The notes under the pieces were generated by a model. The model was not told the DNA's origin, did not search any database, and saw only the letters and a list, made by a program, of their open reading frames with translations. Position numbers and translations under genes: made by a program. Source: Chelatococcus reniformis (GTDB lineage Bacteria; Pseudomonadota; Alphaproteobacteria; Rhizobiales; Beijerinckiaceae). Taken from it: DNA of 64,000 nt. The DNA lies in contig NZ_BMGG01000007.1 in the NCBI RefSeq assembly GCF_014640075.1, positions 310,001-374,000 of the forward strand, in the 5' to 3' direction. Below, piece by piece: positions 1 to 9,195 of the stretch. Position 1 is the first letter of the stretch. Each line of letters opens with the position of its first letter.

Positions 1-400
1 CGATCGCTTCGATCGCGGTTTCGAGGGTCAGACGCTGCTGCGGATCCATCTGATCCGCTTCACGGCCCAGGATGCCGAAATACTCGGCGTCGAAGAGATC
101 GATACGGTCGAGGAAGCTGCCGCGGCGCGTGACGAGCTTGCCGGGCGCATCCGGATCGGGATCGAACCAGGGGGCGACGTCGAAGCGCTCGCCGGGGATT
201 TCGCCGGTCGTCGTCGAGCCGGCGGCGAGCAGGCGCCAAAGCGCAGCCGGGCTGTCGCTGCCGCCGGGCGCGCGGCAGGCCATGCCGACGACCGCGACCG
301 GATCGGCGCGCAGGATCGGCGCCGTCTCGTCCCGAACGTCCTCGGCCATCAGGGCGATCTGCACGGCGGTGAGGTTGGAGAGCGCGACGGGGCCGTTCAC
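1..400 (-). CDS. Type I polyketide synthase, N-terminal part (cut by left edge)
   Basis: Only the first 133 codons are in the window; the gene continues off the left edge. After about 35 residues of leader it shows the start of a ketosynthase: VAVVGMACRAPGG, the GEIPGERFDV stretch, FDAEYFGI and DPQQRLTLE, all standard N-terminal KS landmarks. The catalytic Cys and His residues lie outside the window, so activity cannot be judged. The start is GTG at 400, which overlaps the TGA of the upstream PKS (397-399) as GTGA, implying translational coupling. It presumably takes the chain from the upstream KS-AT-KR-ACP protein. No obvious docking helix is visible in the short leader. KS identity is certain; module content is unknown. 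Confidence 0.9.
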   Translation of the reverse strand, partial: MNGPVALSNLTAVQIALMAEDVRDETAPILRADPVAVVGMACRAPGGSDSPAALWRLLAAGSTTTGEIPGERFDVAPWFDPDPDAPGKLVTRRGSFLDRIDLFDAEYFGILGREADQMDPQQRLTLETAIEAI

Positions 401-3400
401 GACGCTCTCCTCGCGCGCCGTCGACGCAGAGCATCGAGCGCTCGGTCGTCACTCAGGTCCGCGACAGCGGCGAGGCGCGCCGCCATGGCCGATCGTTCCG
501 GCACGGCAACGACCGTCCCCGTGAAGCGTTCGCTGGCCTCGTCGCCAGCCAAATGCGCCGACAGCCTCGACACAGTGGGAAAGTTCCACGCCAGTGTCGC
601 CGAGAGCGGTGTTGCCAGCGCCCGCTCCAGGCGGTTACGCAGTTCCATGGCCAGCAGCGACGTCAGCCCCAACGTGCCGAACTCGCGGCCGTGGTCGATA
701 TCGTCCATTGGCACGTGAAGCGTCTGGGCCACCGCTTCGGCCACGATCTGCGTCAGCAACGTGCGCCGCTCGGCGCCGCTCGCCAGCGCCAGCGTCGTGG
801 CCGTAGGGCTTGGCATTCGGTCCGCTGCCGTCATGTCGGCGAGGAATGGCCCGGCCCGGGTTGCCCGCGTGCCGGCGAACCGCGGCCAATCGATCGGCAG
901 CACGGCGAGCAGTCCATCGGTCTGGCTGGCCGCCCATGCGAACAACGTGGCGCCGCGCCGCGGCTCGAACGAGCCGATGCCCTGCCGCTCCAACGTCTCC
1001 GCAACCGCCGCGCCGCTTTGGCCGCCCATCAGGCCCGCGTCCCGCCAGGAGCCCCATGCGATGCAGCTTGCGGGCTTCCCCCGGGCGCGCCGATCCGTGG
1101 CGAGCGCTTCGATGCCGGCGTTCGCCGCGATGTAAGCGGACATTCCCGCTTGAGGCAGCAGCGTGCTCATCGACGAGAACAGCACGAAGCAGTCCAGATC
1201 CGGCAGGAGCCGGTCGAGAACTTGGGCGCTTCGCAATTTGGCCGCCAATGCCGCGTCGAAGGTCTCTCGCGTCATGTTCTCGATCAGGCGACGGTCGAGC
1301 ACGGCTGCGAGGTGAACGACGCCGCGAATGGCCGGCCAGTCTTCGGCCGTATGGTCGGCAATCAATCGCTCGACCGCTGCCTGGTCGGACGTGTCGACCT
1401 GCCAATAGTGGACCGCGGCACCCAGGCGCTCGAGACCGCGCAGGCCGGCGATGCGCCGGCCTGCCGACGAGCCCGGATCGACCGAGCTCCATTCACGGCG
1501 CGGCGGCAGAGGGGTGCGCGCGGCCAGGATGAAGCGGCGTGCGCCGTCCTCCGCCATGGTGCGAGCGATGGCGAGCCCCACGTCACCCAGCCCGCCCGAG
1601 ATCAGGTAGGTGGCGTCAGGCCGCCACTGGAGGCGCGTGTCCGCCAGTTCGGCCCGAACCAGACGCGGTACGAACGAGCGCTCGCTACGGACCGCGATCT
1701 GGTCCTCGCCGCCGTGCGTGAGCAGCCAGGCCGCCGCCCTCTCCAACTGCGCAGACGGATCGCCGCGCTCCGGCAGATCCAGCAGGCCGCCCCAAAGCTC
1801 CGGGCGCTCCTCGCCCATGGCGCGCGCGGCGCCCCACAGCGCCGCATGGTCGGGGTCGACGCGGGCGAAGCCCTCCGGGCTCTGGGCGCCGCAGGTCACA
1901 AACCAGATGCGGGCGCGTGCGCCCCGGGGGGCCGCCTGGGCCACGCGGACCGGCAGAAACGGCGCATCATCCCCGTCGGGCGCCGCGATCAGCACATCGA
2001 CGTCCTCGCCATGCGATCCGACGGCGGCAAGACGTACTTCCAGCCGGTCGAGCAAATCGCTCTCGACGCGCGCGCCCCGAGCGGCGAGCGCCGCAGCCAG
2101 CCCGGGCACATCACCCAGCACCAGCCAGGCCGATCGGCTTGCGTCGGCGGGCGCTGGGGGCGCCGCTTGCCGCCAGTCGATGCAGTGCATCCAGCCGCGC
2201 GCCTCGTCGTCGGGGCCGGCGGCGACCGCTGATGGGCCGAGGGCGCGCTCCAGCGTGGCGGCCTCGGCCCAATGGCGCCGCCGCTGCCAGGGGTAGAGCG
2301 GGAAGTCGACGACGTCGGCCGGCCGCGCCCGGCCCCGCGCCCAGTCGATCGGCACGCCGGCGCACCACACTCGCGCCACCACCTCCGTGAGCGCCGCGCG
2401 CTCCGGCCGGTCACGATGCCCGCAGCAGACGACCAGCGGCGCGCGGTCGCCAGTCCCGACCGTCTGCTCGATCGAAGGAGCCAGCACCGGATGCGGGCCA
2501 AGCTCGACGAAGACGGTGACGCCCTGCGCGGACAAGGCTTCGATCGCGGCGGCGAACCGCACCGGCTCGCGCAGGTTGCGGGCCCAGTACCGCGCGTCCA
2601 ACTCCGTCCCCGACGCGGCGCGGCCGAACAGGGCCGACACGAAGGGAATTGTCTCCACGGTCGGCGCCAGCCCATCGAGCCCGCTGAACAGGGCCGCTGC
2701 CGGCGTATCCATATGAGGCGAGTGGGAGGCCACGTCGACGTTGATCACGCGGCTGAAAATGCCCTGCCTGCCGAACTGCTCGACCAGATCGGCCACGGGA
2801 GCGGCGTCTCCCGAGATGACGCAGGAGCGCGGGCTGTTGACAGCCGCGACCGACACCCGGTCTTCCAAGCCGGCAAGCGACGCACGCGCCGCCTCGGGGG
2901 GTAGATCGACGAGCGCCATGGCGCCTTGGCCACGCTTCTCCCGCATCAGTGCGCTGCGCCGGCAGACGACCTTGAGCGCGTCCGCGGACGAGAGCGCACC
3001 GCAGGCATAGGCAGCCCCCGCCTCCCCCATGCTGTGTCCGACGATGGCATGGGCGGTGACGCCGGCTGTCCCCAGCCACTGGGCGTAGGCGATGGCGAGA
3101 GCGCAAAGGGCGGGTTGAACGACGTCGACGGCCTGCCAGTCCATCGCGCCGGGCGCGGCGCAGAGGCGCTCGATGAGCGACCAGCCGGTTTCATCGCGGA
3201 TGATGGCGTCGAGCGGCGCAAGCAAGGCGTGAAAAACCTGCTCCTCGGCGATGAGCGACCGCGCCATCCCGGCCCACTGGCCGCCTTGCCCCGGAAAGAC
3301 GAAGGCGAGCTTGGCGGGCCTGGCCGAATCCGTGGCCCCCTCGGCGAGCGCCTCGCCTCCGGCGGCGTAGGCGCGCAGCGCCTCGCAGAGCGCGTCACAG

Positions 3401-4905
3401 CCGCCGTGTGCGCTGAAGGCGGCCCGGTGGCGCAAAGGGGTGCGGCGTTCCTGCGCGAAGGCCAGCACGGCTTCGAGATCGGTGGGGGCACGCTTCAGGC
3501 GGGCGGCAACCTGGCCAGCCAGGGCTCGCAGTGCTTTCGGGTTGGAGGCGGAGAGCGGCAGCAGCGGCAGCAGCGGTCCTGCGACCGCGCGGCGCGGGCG
3601 CTCCGGCGGTTGCTGAACGAGCACGTGAGCGTTCGATCCGGAGATGCCGAAGGCGCTGACACCGGCGATCCGCAGCCCGGCATCCCCGGGCCAAGCCGTC
3701 GCCGTGCGAGGGACTTCGACGGGGGCCGCATGCCACGGCACGTCGGGGCTGGCGGTCTCCAGGTTCAGGCTCGCCGGGATGACGCCTTCGCGCACCACGA
3801 GGGCGGCCTTGATCAGCCCGGCCAACCCGGCCGCACCCTCGGTATGGCCGAGGTTTGTCTTCACCGACCCGATCTGAAGCGGCCGCGACGGCGAGCGCCC
3901 GTGACCCAGCACGGCCGCGACGGCACCGACCTCGATCTTGTCGCCCGCGCGCGTACCGGTTCCGTGCGCCTCGACATAGCCAACCGCCGCTGGAGCGACG
4001 CGGGCATCCCCCAGGGCCCGCCGCAGCAGCTCCTGCTGCCCCGCCAGGCTGGGGGTGCCCATGGATCCGCTGGCGCTGCCGTCATTGCTGATCGCCGAGC
4101 CGCGGATCACGGCATGGACGCGGTCGCCGCTGTCGAGCGCCGCCTGGAGCGGCTTGAGCACCACGACGGCGGCGCCCTCGCTTCGCACATAGCCGTCCGC
4201 CCGTGCATCGCCGAACTTGCAGCGCCCGTCGCCGGCCATCATGCCGCTCTGCGAGTAGGCAACGTGAATGTGTGGCGCGAGAATGAGGTTGACGCCGCCG
4301 GCGAGGGCGAGGGCCGCCTCGCCCGACCGCAGGCTCTGGATCGCCAGATGTACCGCTGTCAGAGACGACGAGCAGGCGGTGTCGATCGTTAGGGAGGGCC
4401 CGGTGAAGTCGAACGCGTAGGACAGGCGGCCGGAGGTGGCGTAGCGACCGCTGCCGAGCGTCATGGGGAAGTCCATGCGATCGGGATGCAGCGAAAGTCT
4501 CTGCTCGAAATCGGCCAGCCATTGACCGATGAACACGCCGACCCGCGTGCCCCGCAGCTTGCCTGCATCGGCACCGGCGTTCTCGAGGGCCTCCCAGGCC
4601 GTTTCGAGCAACAGTCTGTGCTGAGGATCGATGCAAGCTGCTTCTCGGGGTGAAATTCCAAAGAAGTCAGCATCGAAACGGTCGATGCTTGATAGGTATC
4701 CGCCATGACGCGCGATGGTCTTGCCCGGTGTCTGCGGTGCCGCATCGAAGAATCGCGGTAAGTCGAAGCGGTCGCCGGGAATGTCCCCAATCCCGTCGCG
4801 CCCGTCGCTGAGCATTGCCCAAAACTGCTCCGGATCGTTGACCGCACCTGGGAAGCGGCAGCCAATCCCGACGATGGCGATAGGAGTTGGGCCGCCGGAC
4901 ATCAC
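397..4905 (-). CDS. Type I modular polyketide synthase, KS-AT-KR-ACP
   Basis: A 1502-residue single-module PKS. KS: residues about 8-430 with active Cys178 in DTACSSS, His314 in EAHGTGT and His354 in NLGHTEG, so the C-H-H triad is complete. AT: about 535-830, with FPGQGGQW, nucleophile Ser625 in GHSMG and a VASH motif near 725-728 where malonyl and methylmalonyl ATs differ. KR: about 1095-1300, with GGLGDVG at 1104-1110, Ser1244/1245, Tyr1258 and Asn1262. ACP: about 1380-1455, with phosphopantetheine Ser1416 in GLTSL. No DH, ER or TE is seen, so one extension ending in a beta-hydroxy intermediate is predicted. GTG at 4905 overlaps the thioesterase stop as GTGA; ATG at 4902 is an alternative start. 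The ACP would be activated by the PPTase at 7729-8469. Confidence 0.95.
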   Translation of the reverse strand: MMSGGPTPIAIVGIGCRFPGAVNDPEQFWAMLSDGRDGIGDIPGDRFDLPRFFDAAPQTPGKTIARHGGYLSSIDRFDADFFGISPREAACIDPQHRLLLETAWEALENAGADAGKLRGTRVGVFIGQWLADFEQRLSLHPDRMDFPMTLGSGRYATSGRLSYAFDFTGPSLTIDTACSSSLTAVHLAIQSLRSGEAALALAGGVNLILAPHIHVAYSQSGMMAGDGRCKFGDARADGYVRSEGAAVVVLKPLQAALDSGDRVHAVIRGSAISNDGSASGSMGTPSLAGQQELLRRALGDARVAPAAVGYVEAHGTGTRAGDKIEVGAVAAVLGHGRSPSRPLQIGSVKTNLGHTEGAAGLAGLIKAALVVREGVIPASLNLETASPDVPWHAAPVEVPRTATAWPGDAGLRIAGVSAFGISGSNAHVLVQQPPERPRRAVAGPLLPLLPLSASNPKALRALAGQVAARLKRAPTDLEAVLAFAQERRTPLRHRAAFSAHGGCDALCEALRAYAAGGEALAEGATDSARPAKLAFVFPGQGGQWAGMARSLIAEEQVFHALLAPLDAIIRDETGWSLIERLCAAPGAMDWQAVDVVQPALCALAIAYAQWLGTAGVTAHAIVGHSMGEAGAAYACGALSSADALKVVCRRSALMREKRGQGAMALVDLPPEAARASLAGLEDRVSVAAVNSPRSCVISGDAAPVADLVEQFGRQGIFSRVINVDVASHSPHMDTPAAALFSGLDGLAPTVETIPFVSALFGRAASGTELDARYWARNLREPVRFAAAIEALSAQGVTVFVELGPHPVLAPSIEQTVGTGDRAPLVVCCGHRDRPERAALTEVVARVWCAGVPIDWARGRARPADVVDFPLYPWQRRRHWAEAATLERALGPSAVAAGPDDEARGWMHCIDWRQAAPPAPADASRSAWLVLGDVPGLAAALAARGARVESDLLDRLEVRLAAVGSHGEDVDVLIAAPDGDDAPFLPVRVAQAAPRGARARIWFVTCGAQSPEGFARVDPDHAALWGAARAMGEERPELWGGLLDLPERGDPSAQLERAAAWLLTHGGEDQIAVRSERSFVPRLVRAELADTRLQWRPDATYLISGGLGDVGLAIARTMAEDGARRFILAARTPLPPRREWSSVDPGSSAGRRIAGLRGLERLGAAVHYWQVDTSDQAAVERLIADHTAEDWPAIRGVVHLAAVLDRRLIENMTRETFDAALAAKLRSAQVLDRLLPDLDCFVLFSSMSTLLPQAGMSAYIAANAGIEALATDRRARGKPASCIAWGSWRDAGLMGGQSGAAVAETLERQGIGSFEPRRGATLFAWAASQTDGLLAVLPIDWPRFAGTRATRAGPFLADMTAADRMPSPTATTLALASGAERRTLLTQIVAEAVAQTLHVPMDDIDHGREFGTLGLTSLLAMELRNRLERALATPLSATLAWNFPTVSRLSAHLAGDEASERFTGTVVAVPERSAMAARLAAVADLSDDRALDALRRRRARRAS

Positions 4906-5678
4906 AGCATCGCATCGGCCTTGGCCGAGTCCTCCAGCTGCGGTGCAAGCGCGGCGACGATCTCAGCGACCAGATGGCTGCGCTGCGGCTCCAGGAAGAA
5001 ATGGTCCCCCGGAAACATGCGGATCCGGCACGAGCCGGCAACCTCGCCGCGCCAAGCCTCCAAATCGGTCCGCGACACCGCCCGGTCGAGCGAGCCGCCG
5101 AAAACGGTCGTCGGACAGTTGATCTTGGGACGGGATGGGTCGGGCTGAAACGTCTCCAGCGCCTGCAAGTCGGCGCGCAGCGCTGGCAGCAGCAGATCCA
5201 ATACGTCCGGGTGCTTGAGGATCTCGTCGGGAATGCCTTGGTAGCGCCGGTTCATGGCCGTGACGAACTCCGTGTCCGGCAGATCATGAATGCGTGCTTC
5301 GGCGGGGCGCCTAAAGGGGCGCGCCGACACGAACAGATGCGCCGGTTCGTGCCCGCGCGCCTCCAGCGCCCTGGCGCATTCGCTCGCGACGACGGCGCCC
5401 AGGCTGTGACCGAAGATGGCAAGCGGCCTGTCGATCCAGTTCGACATTTCGTCGAGGAGCGCCTCGACCATCGCTCCGATGGTCGTAAGTGGCGCTTCCC
5501 TCAGGCGATGTGCCCGTCCGGGTGGGTGAAAAGCCAGGAGTTCGACCGCCTCTGGCAGATGTCGCGGCCACAGTCTATATGAGGCGGCACCACCGCCGGC
5601 AAATGGTAGACAGAACAGCCGGACCGCCGGATCGTGCCGCGGTGATGGCCGAAAGATAGCGGTGCTATCGACCCCCAT
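4902..5678 (-). CDS. Type II thioesterase (alpha/beta hydrolase)
   Basis: A 258-residue stand-alone thioesterase of the kind that accompanies PKS and NRPS genes and clears mis-primed carrier proteins or releases product. FCLPFAGGGAASY near the N-terminus, nucleophile Ser92 in GHSLGA, an Asp in FGGSLD and a His in GDHFFLE form the usual triad. The reading frame is open further upstream, but ATG 5678 is chosen because GGAG lies 12 bases before it and homologues start just before the RLFCLPFAG stretch. Its TGA overlaps the GTG start of the PKS, so it is the first gene of the TE-PKS-PKS operon. Cytoplasmic. Confidence 0.9.
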   Translation of the reverse strand: MGVDSTAIFRPSPRHDPAVRLFCLPFAGGGAASYRLWPRHLPEAVELLAFHPPGRAHRLREAPLTTIGAMVEALLDEMSNWIDRPLAIFGHSLGAVVASECARALEARGHEPAHLFVSARPFRRPAEARIHDLPDTEFVTAMNRRYQGIPDEILKHPDVLDLLLPALRADLQALETFQPDPSRPKINCPTTVFGGSLDRAVSRTDLEAWRGEVAGSCRIRMFPGDHFFLEPQRSHLVAEIVAALAPQLEDSAKADAML

Positions 5679-6277
5679 TGTACCGACCAGCTCCAAGAGA
5701 AAACGGGGAATAGAGATCGATCCAGCTGAACCGAATTGCCGGCAGGACGCTCCTAGTATGCAACGAATTCCAGCCAACCCTCTCGATGAACCAATGCTAT
5801 TTCAATCGAGAAGTGGGCGCGGCTTGGAAAACCGGCTTATGCTCCGCCGCCAATTGGCGTAAACGATTAGCCTTTCGGATGAGAGGTGGGGCGCCTATGG
5901 GCTACGGGGCTGGCTTTGGAGGCGGCGCTGTGCATCCGTCAGGCGGCTTCCCAGCGCAGCGGCGTGTCGATGTCTGAGTCGAACCACATGCCGGGATATC
6001 GCGCCCGGTGCGCCAAACCGGAGGGCTGTCCAATGTCCGGTAGAGAGCCGCAGATCGATGGTCGAGCTCACGCCGCCCACGTGAGGCTGCCGTCGGAAGC
6101 TCGCACGCTCTTCATCGCACACTGCGGCGTGCCGCATTGAGGAAGGAGCAGCGGCGGCGCTAATCTTGGTGATCGTCCAATCAACGCGGGCGTTCTCGCC
6201 GGCATCGCACTCGAGATCGTTGTTATTGGACGTGCCGCTCCGCAAACCCTCTGGAGTATCCAATTGTCGTTGGATCG
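5679..6277. other. Gene-free stretch upstream of the PKS operon
   Basis: About 600 bases between the flippase-like gene and the thioesterase, visibly poorer in G+C than its flanks. Only short frames without convincing codon use or ribosome binding sites are present on either strand. As all neighbours run leftward, it probably holds the promoter of the TE-PKS operon; I could not single out a trustworthy -35/-10 pair. Confidence 0.5.
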
Positions 6278-7729
6278 TTAGCCAGTCGTCAGGCGGGTTC
6301 GACTGTGCCGTAGAACATTTCGTATGTGCCCAAGGAGCGGATGACGGACGCCCGCCAGGCTCGCGAGCCAACCCAGTCCGGCCAGGAGGATGGCGCATAG
6401 GCTCGCGAGAGGCGGCAAATCAAAACGCCAACCGGCTGCCGCGATCACGACAAGTGGCCCGAGCGCCGTTCCGAAAGTAACCGCGGCGCTACCCGCGAGC
6501 CGCATGGCCAGCTCGCCAACCGAGAAGGGTGCGACGCGGTGCACGAGAAAGAGCGCGGCTCCGACATTGATCGGAACCGAGACCCAGGCACTCCAAGCGA
6601 TCGCCCTTGCTCCGTAAGGCGCCGCGGCCGCGATGCACAGGACCGAAACGAGCGCCTGGAACAGGGCGAGGAGCGTCGTGAGGCGAATGGCGCCGAGCGC
6701 GATGGGTACGGTATAGCTGATGCCCATTGGGGCGTTGAACAGAGCGGCTCCGGCCATGATTTGAACGAGGGTCGCGGCTTCCCGCCACTGCGCGCCGAGC
6801 AGCGTCAGGATAATCGGGAAGGCGAGCAGCCCGATAACCGTGAGCGCGGGCCAGTAGATGGCGGTCATCAGCTCGGCGGCGCGGACGTAGGTTGGGCCGA
6901 GGGGCACCCCGTCGCGGGCCTCGCGCGAAAAGGCGGGAAATGCGACGGAGGATACGGCACCGAGCAAGACACGATCGGGAAGCGTCACCACCATCCCGGC
7001 CCGGTAGAGGAGACCGATCCCGCCCGGCGACACAAAACGGCCCATGACGAGGTAGGCGGCATTCTCACTGGCGATGTTGAGCAGACGCGTCGCGGCGCCG
7101 TACATGCCGAATGTCAGCACTCTGCGCCAATCCCGCAAACTGATCCCGAACATCGTCCAATCCCGAAGGAGGACCGGGTAGATGAACGCCGATGCGCCAT
7201 TGGAGATGACATAGGCCCAAGCGAAGCTCATGTAGCTTGCGCCTTGCAGAGCGAAGAGGATTGCGGCGCCGGCGTTGATCACGGTGACGAGGAGGCCTGC
7301 GGCGCCTCGGCGTCCGAAGGCGAGTTCGCGCGCCATCAGCGCCCCAGCCGGTCCGGAGGTGAGCCCCAAGGCGAAGCCCAGCGCGAAGACCTGGAGGAAT
7401 GTCTGCAACTCATCGAGATTGTAGAAGCGGGCGAGCGGACGCGCGAGGCCATAGAGGCACGCGGCGATCGCGAGTGTGAAGAGCCCGTTGAGAGTGAAGA
7501 CTGTGCGCAGCGCGGAACGATTGAGATGGCGGGTCTGCACGATGTAATTGGAAGCGCTGACCTCGCGCACGCCCTCCGCCAGCGCGGCGGCTGCAAACCC
7601 GACGACGCCGATCCCGAACTCGCTCGGGGTCAACAATCGAGAGAGCACAATGGTTGCGCCGATGCTTGTCAGCACGCTGAAGTAGCGCTCGCTGGACGCG
7701 AGCGCAACGGCGCGGATGATCCTCGGCAC
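6278..7729 (-). CDS. Flippase-like multi-spanning membrane protein (polysaccharide/Wzx type)
   Basis: A 483-residue integral membrane protein with about 12-14 hydrophobic segments spread over its whole length and the look of the polysaccharide-synthesis/O-antigen flippase group of the MOP superfamily: an N-terminal helix with LSRLLTPSEFGI, followed by regular TM pairs with short charged loops. Such proteins move lipid-linked or amphipathic molecules across the inner membrane. GTG at 7729 shares one base with the TAG of the phosphopantetheinyl transferase, so the two are translationally coupled; the longer open frame upstream is ignored. Next to a PKS it may export the polyketide; alternatively it could serve the glycan island 7 kb to the right, which has no flippase of its own. 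Substrate unknown. Confidence 0.8.
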   Translation of the reverse strand: MPRIIRAVALASSERYFSVLTSIGATIVLSRLLTPSEFGIGVVGFAAAALAEGVREVSASNYIVQTRHLNRSALRTVFTLNGLFTLAIAACLYGLARPLARFYNLDELQTFLQVFALGFALGLTSGPAGALMARELAFGRRGAAGLLVTVINAGAAILFALQGASYMSFAWAYVISNGASAFIYPVLLRDWTMFGISLRDWRRVLTFGMYGAATRLLNIASENAAYLVMGRFVSPGGIGLLYRAGMVVTLPDRVLLGAVSSVAFPAFSREARDGVPLGPTYVRAAELMTAIYWPALTVIGLLAFPIILTLLGAQWREAATLVQIMAGAALFNAPMGISYTVPIALGAIRLTTLLALFQALVSVLCIAAAAPYGARAIAWSAWVSVPINVGAALFLVHRVAPFSVGELAMRLAGSAAVTFGTALGPLVVIAAAGWRFDLPPLASLCAILLAGLGWLASLAGVRHPLLGHIRNVLRHSRTRLTTG

Positions 7730-8469
7730 TAGATCAGACGCCAGAAGCGCAGTTCCACGGAACCGCCAACCGCCGGTATCGCGAGCGCCGCCCAACTCCG
7801 CGGCGTCGCCTTGAAGCTCCAAAGGCTGATGTCCGCAGCGGTTATGCCCGGCCGCGTCACAGATAGGATCCGCGCCGGAGCGTCGGGGTCGGTGGAGACC
7901 TCAAAGGAGTGTAGATCTGCCGAAAATCCTTCCCCCCAAAGTTTGACGACCGCTTCCCTTCGGGTCCAACAAGCGAAAAATGCATCCATCTGAGCAGATG
8001 GCCTCGTCCGCAGAATGGATTGAGCTTCATAAGAGGCAAACGTGTCCATCAGCCCCTGCCAGCCATCGATAGGACGCATTTCCTCCAAATCAACTCCGAG
8101 ACTTGCCGTGTGGGCGAGGGCGATGAGCGCCTGGCCGCCGGAATGAGAGAGATTGAACGCCAAGCAGCTCGCGACACTTGGCGGCAATGCCGGTTTACCC
8201 CATGGACCGACCTCGAACGCGATCTCTGCGGGCGGGCAGTCGAGTCTCGCGCCCAATATATGGCGCAAGTATCCACGCGCCGCGGCGAAGCGGCGCGCAT
8301 CGCGCGCAAAAGCAAAACGACCGGCGCGTCTGCGCTCTTCTACGTTGAGCGCACCGGTGATCGAAGGGCGGGCGCCATCCAAGTCGATCAGCCAGAGGTC
8401 CACGGCATTCGCGCAGGGAGGAGCCGGTCGGCGCACGTCCCGTATCTCCGTCCAAGGCGCCGCGTTCAT
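7729..8469 (-). CDS. 4'-phosphopantetheinyl transferase, Sfp/HetI type
   Basis: A 246-residue enzyme that transfers the phosphopantetheine arm of CoA to a carrier-protein Ser. Family signatures are in order: VGPWGKPAL near 88-95, FNLSHSGG near 105-112, the Mg-binding GVDLEEM at 125-131 and the WTRREAVVKLWGEG helix at 168-181 (the usual WxxKEA-x-K element with Arg for Lys). ATG 8469 is preferred because GAGGGA stands 4 bases upstream; ATG 8481 is also possible. Sfp-type length and its place beside two PKS genes suggest it activates their ACPs. It overlaps the flippase start by one base. No promoter was identified in the disturbed region upstream. Confidence 0.92.
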   Translation of the reverse strand: MNAAPWTEIRDVRRPAPPCANAVDLWLIDLDGARPSITGALNVEERRRAGRFAFARDARRFAAARGYLRHILGARLDCPPAEIAFEVGPWGKPALPPSVASCLAFNLSHSGGQALIALAHTASLGVDLEEMRPIDGWQGLMDTFASYEAQSILRTRPSAQMDAFFACWTRREAVVKLWGEGFSADLHSFEVSTDPDAPARILSVTRPGITAADISLWSFKATPRSWAALAIPAVGGSVELRFWRLI

Positions 8470-8627
8470 CAGATCCCTCATGCCCCAATGCGGCAAGCCG
8501 GCCCGCCGTGCGGAGAGCTTGGAGGGCTGTGCCGAAGGCCGCTGGCGGGCGAAGCTAACCTTCAAGGCCTATTCGAGAAACTCCGAAACAATGTGTCGTC
8601 CTCTAGTCCTCTTGATAAGCGTGGGCA

Positions 8628-8987
8628 TCACCACGGCCGAGGAAAGGACCAAATGGTCTTAGATCTCTCGTCCATTTGGATAGCGGAAGACGAGAAGCGG
8701 ACTCTGTCCTGCACCTTGGCCGACCGCGTCGCGCGTCTGCATGAGGGAGGAGAGCGGGGAGGCCGGGTCGCTCGTTCATAGTCCCTGACCAGCCGTCGCC
8801 AGCGGATTATCCAACCGAACGTCCGCTCGCACCCAAACACGCGGGAGAACCTCGAAGCTCTTTTGTTCCGTCCCGTCGACGTATGATCCCAGCGCGAAGT
8901 CGAGATCGGCCGACTTGTGACCGCTGTCGCCCCACAATGCGACCTGCCAGCGCAAGGCCGAGCTCGCGGTGCCAAAGGCTCTCTCAT
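8628..8987 (-). mobile_element. Degenerate IS5-family transposase remnant
   Basis: An open minus frame contains the stretch CERTFGWIIRWRRLVRDYER, which strongly resembles the C-terminal part of IS5-group transposases (consensus WVVERTFxWLxRxRRLxRDYE). Flanking residues do not match well and the frame seems to shift soon after, so this is a decayed relic. An inverted pair CCAAATGG (8649-8656) / CCATTTGG (8672-8679) near its end could be part of a terminal structure. The whole gap 8470-9195 between the PPTase and the alcohol dehydrogenase holds no other supportable gene; its right part should carry the promoter of the rightward operon. Confidence 0.5.
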
Positions 8988-9195
8988 CGGACTGCTCGAG
9001 ACGAAGTTAGTCGATGCGAAATTTTTGGGGTTCTACGCGCACCAGTTTGTCCTGCTTGGACTTGGCAATGCAGGAACTCTACGGGCGCTGCGCCGTTCCC
9101 AAGACTTGGTCGCCCTGACGGCATCCGGGCGATGTCCGGCCTCCAGAGCCATTTTTCTAGTCCCGCGCTCACCACGCAAAAAAACGAGGCCGCTG

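Noticed and set aside
553..4392. Long plus-strand open frames (559 and 488 codons) opposite the PKS gene
   Set aside because: They are Arg/Gly-rich antisense shadows of the KS-AT-KR-ACP gene, with no ribosome binding sites or recognisable domains.
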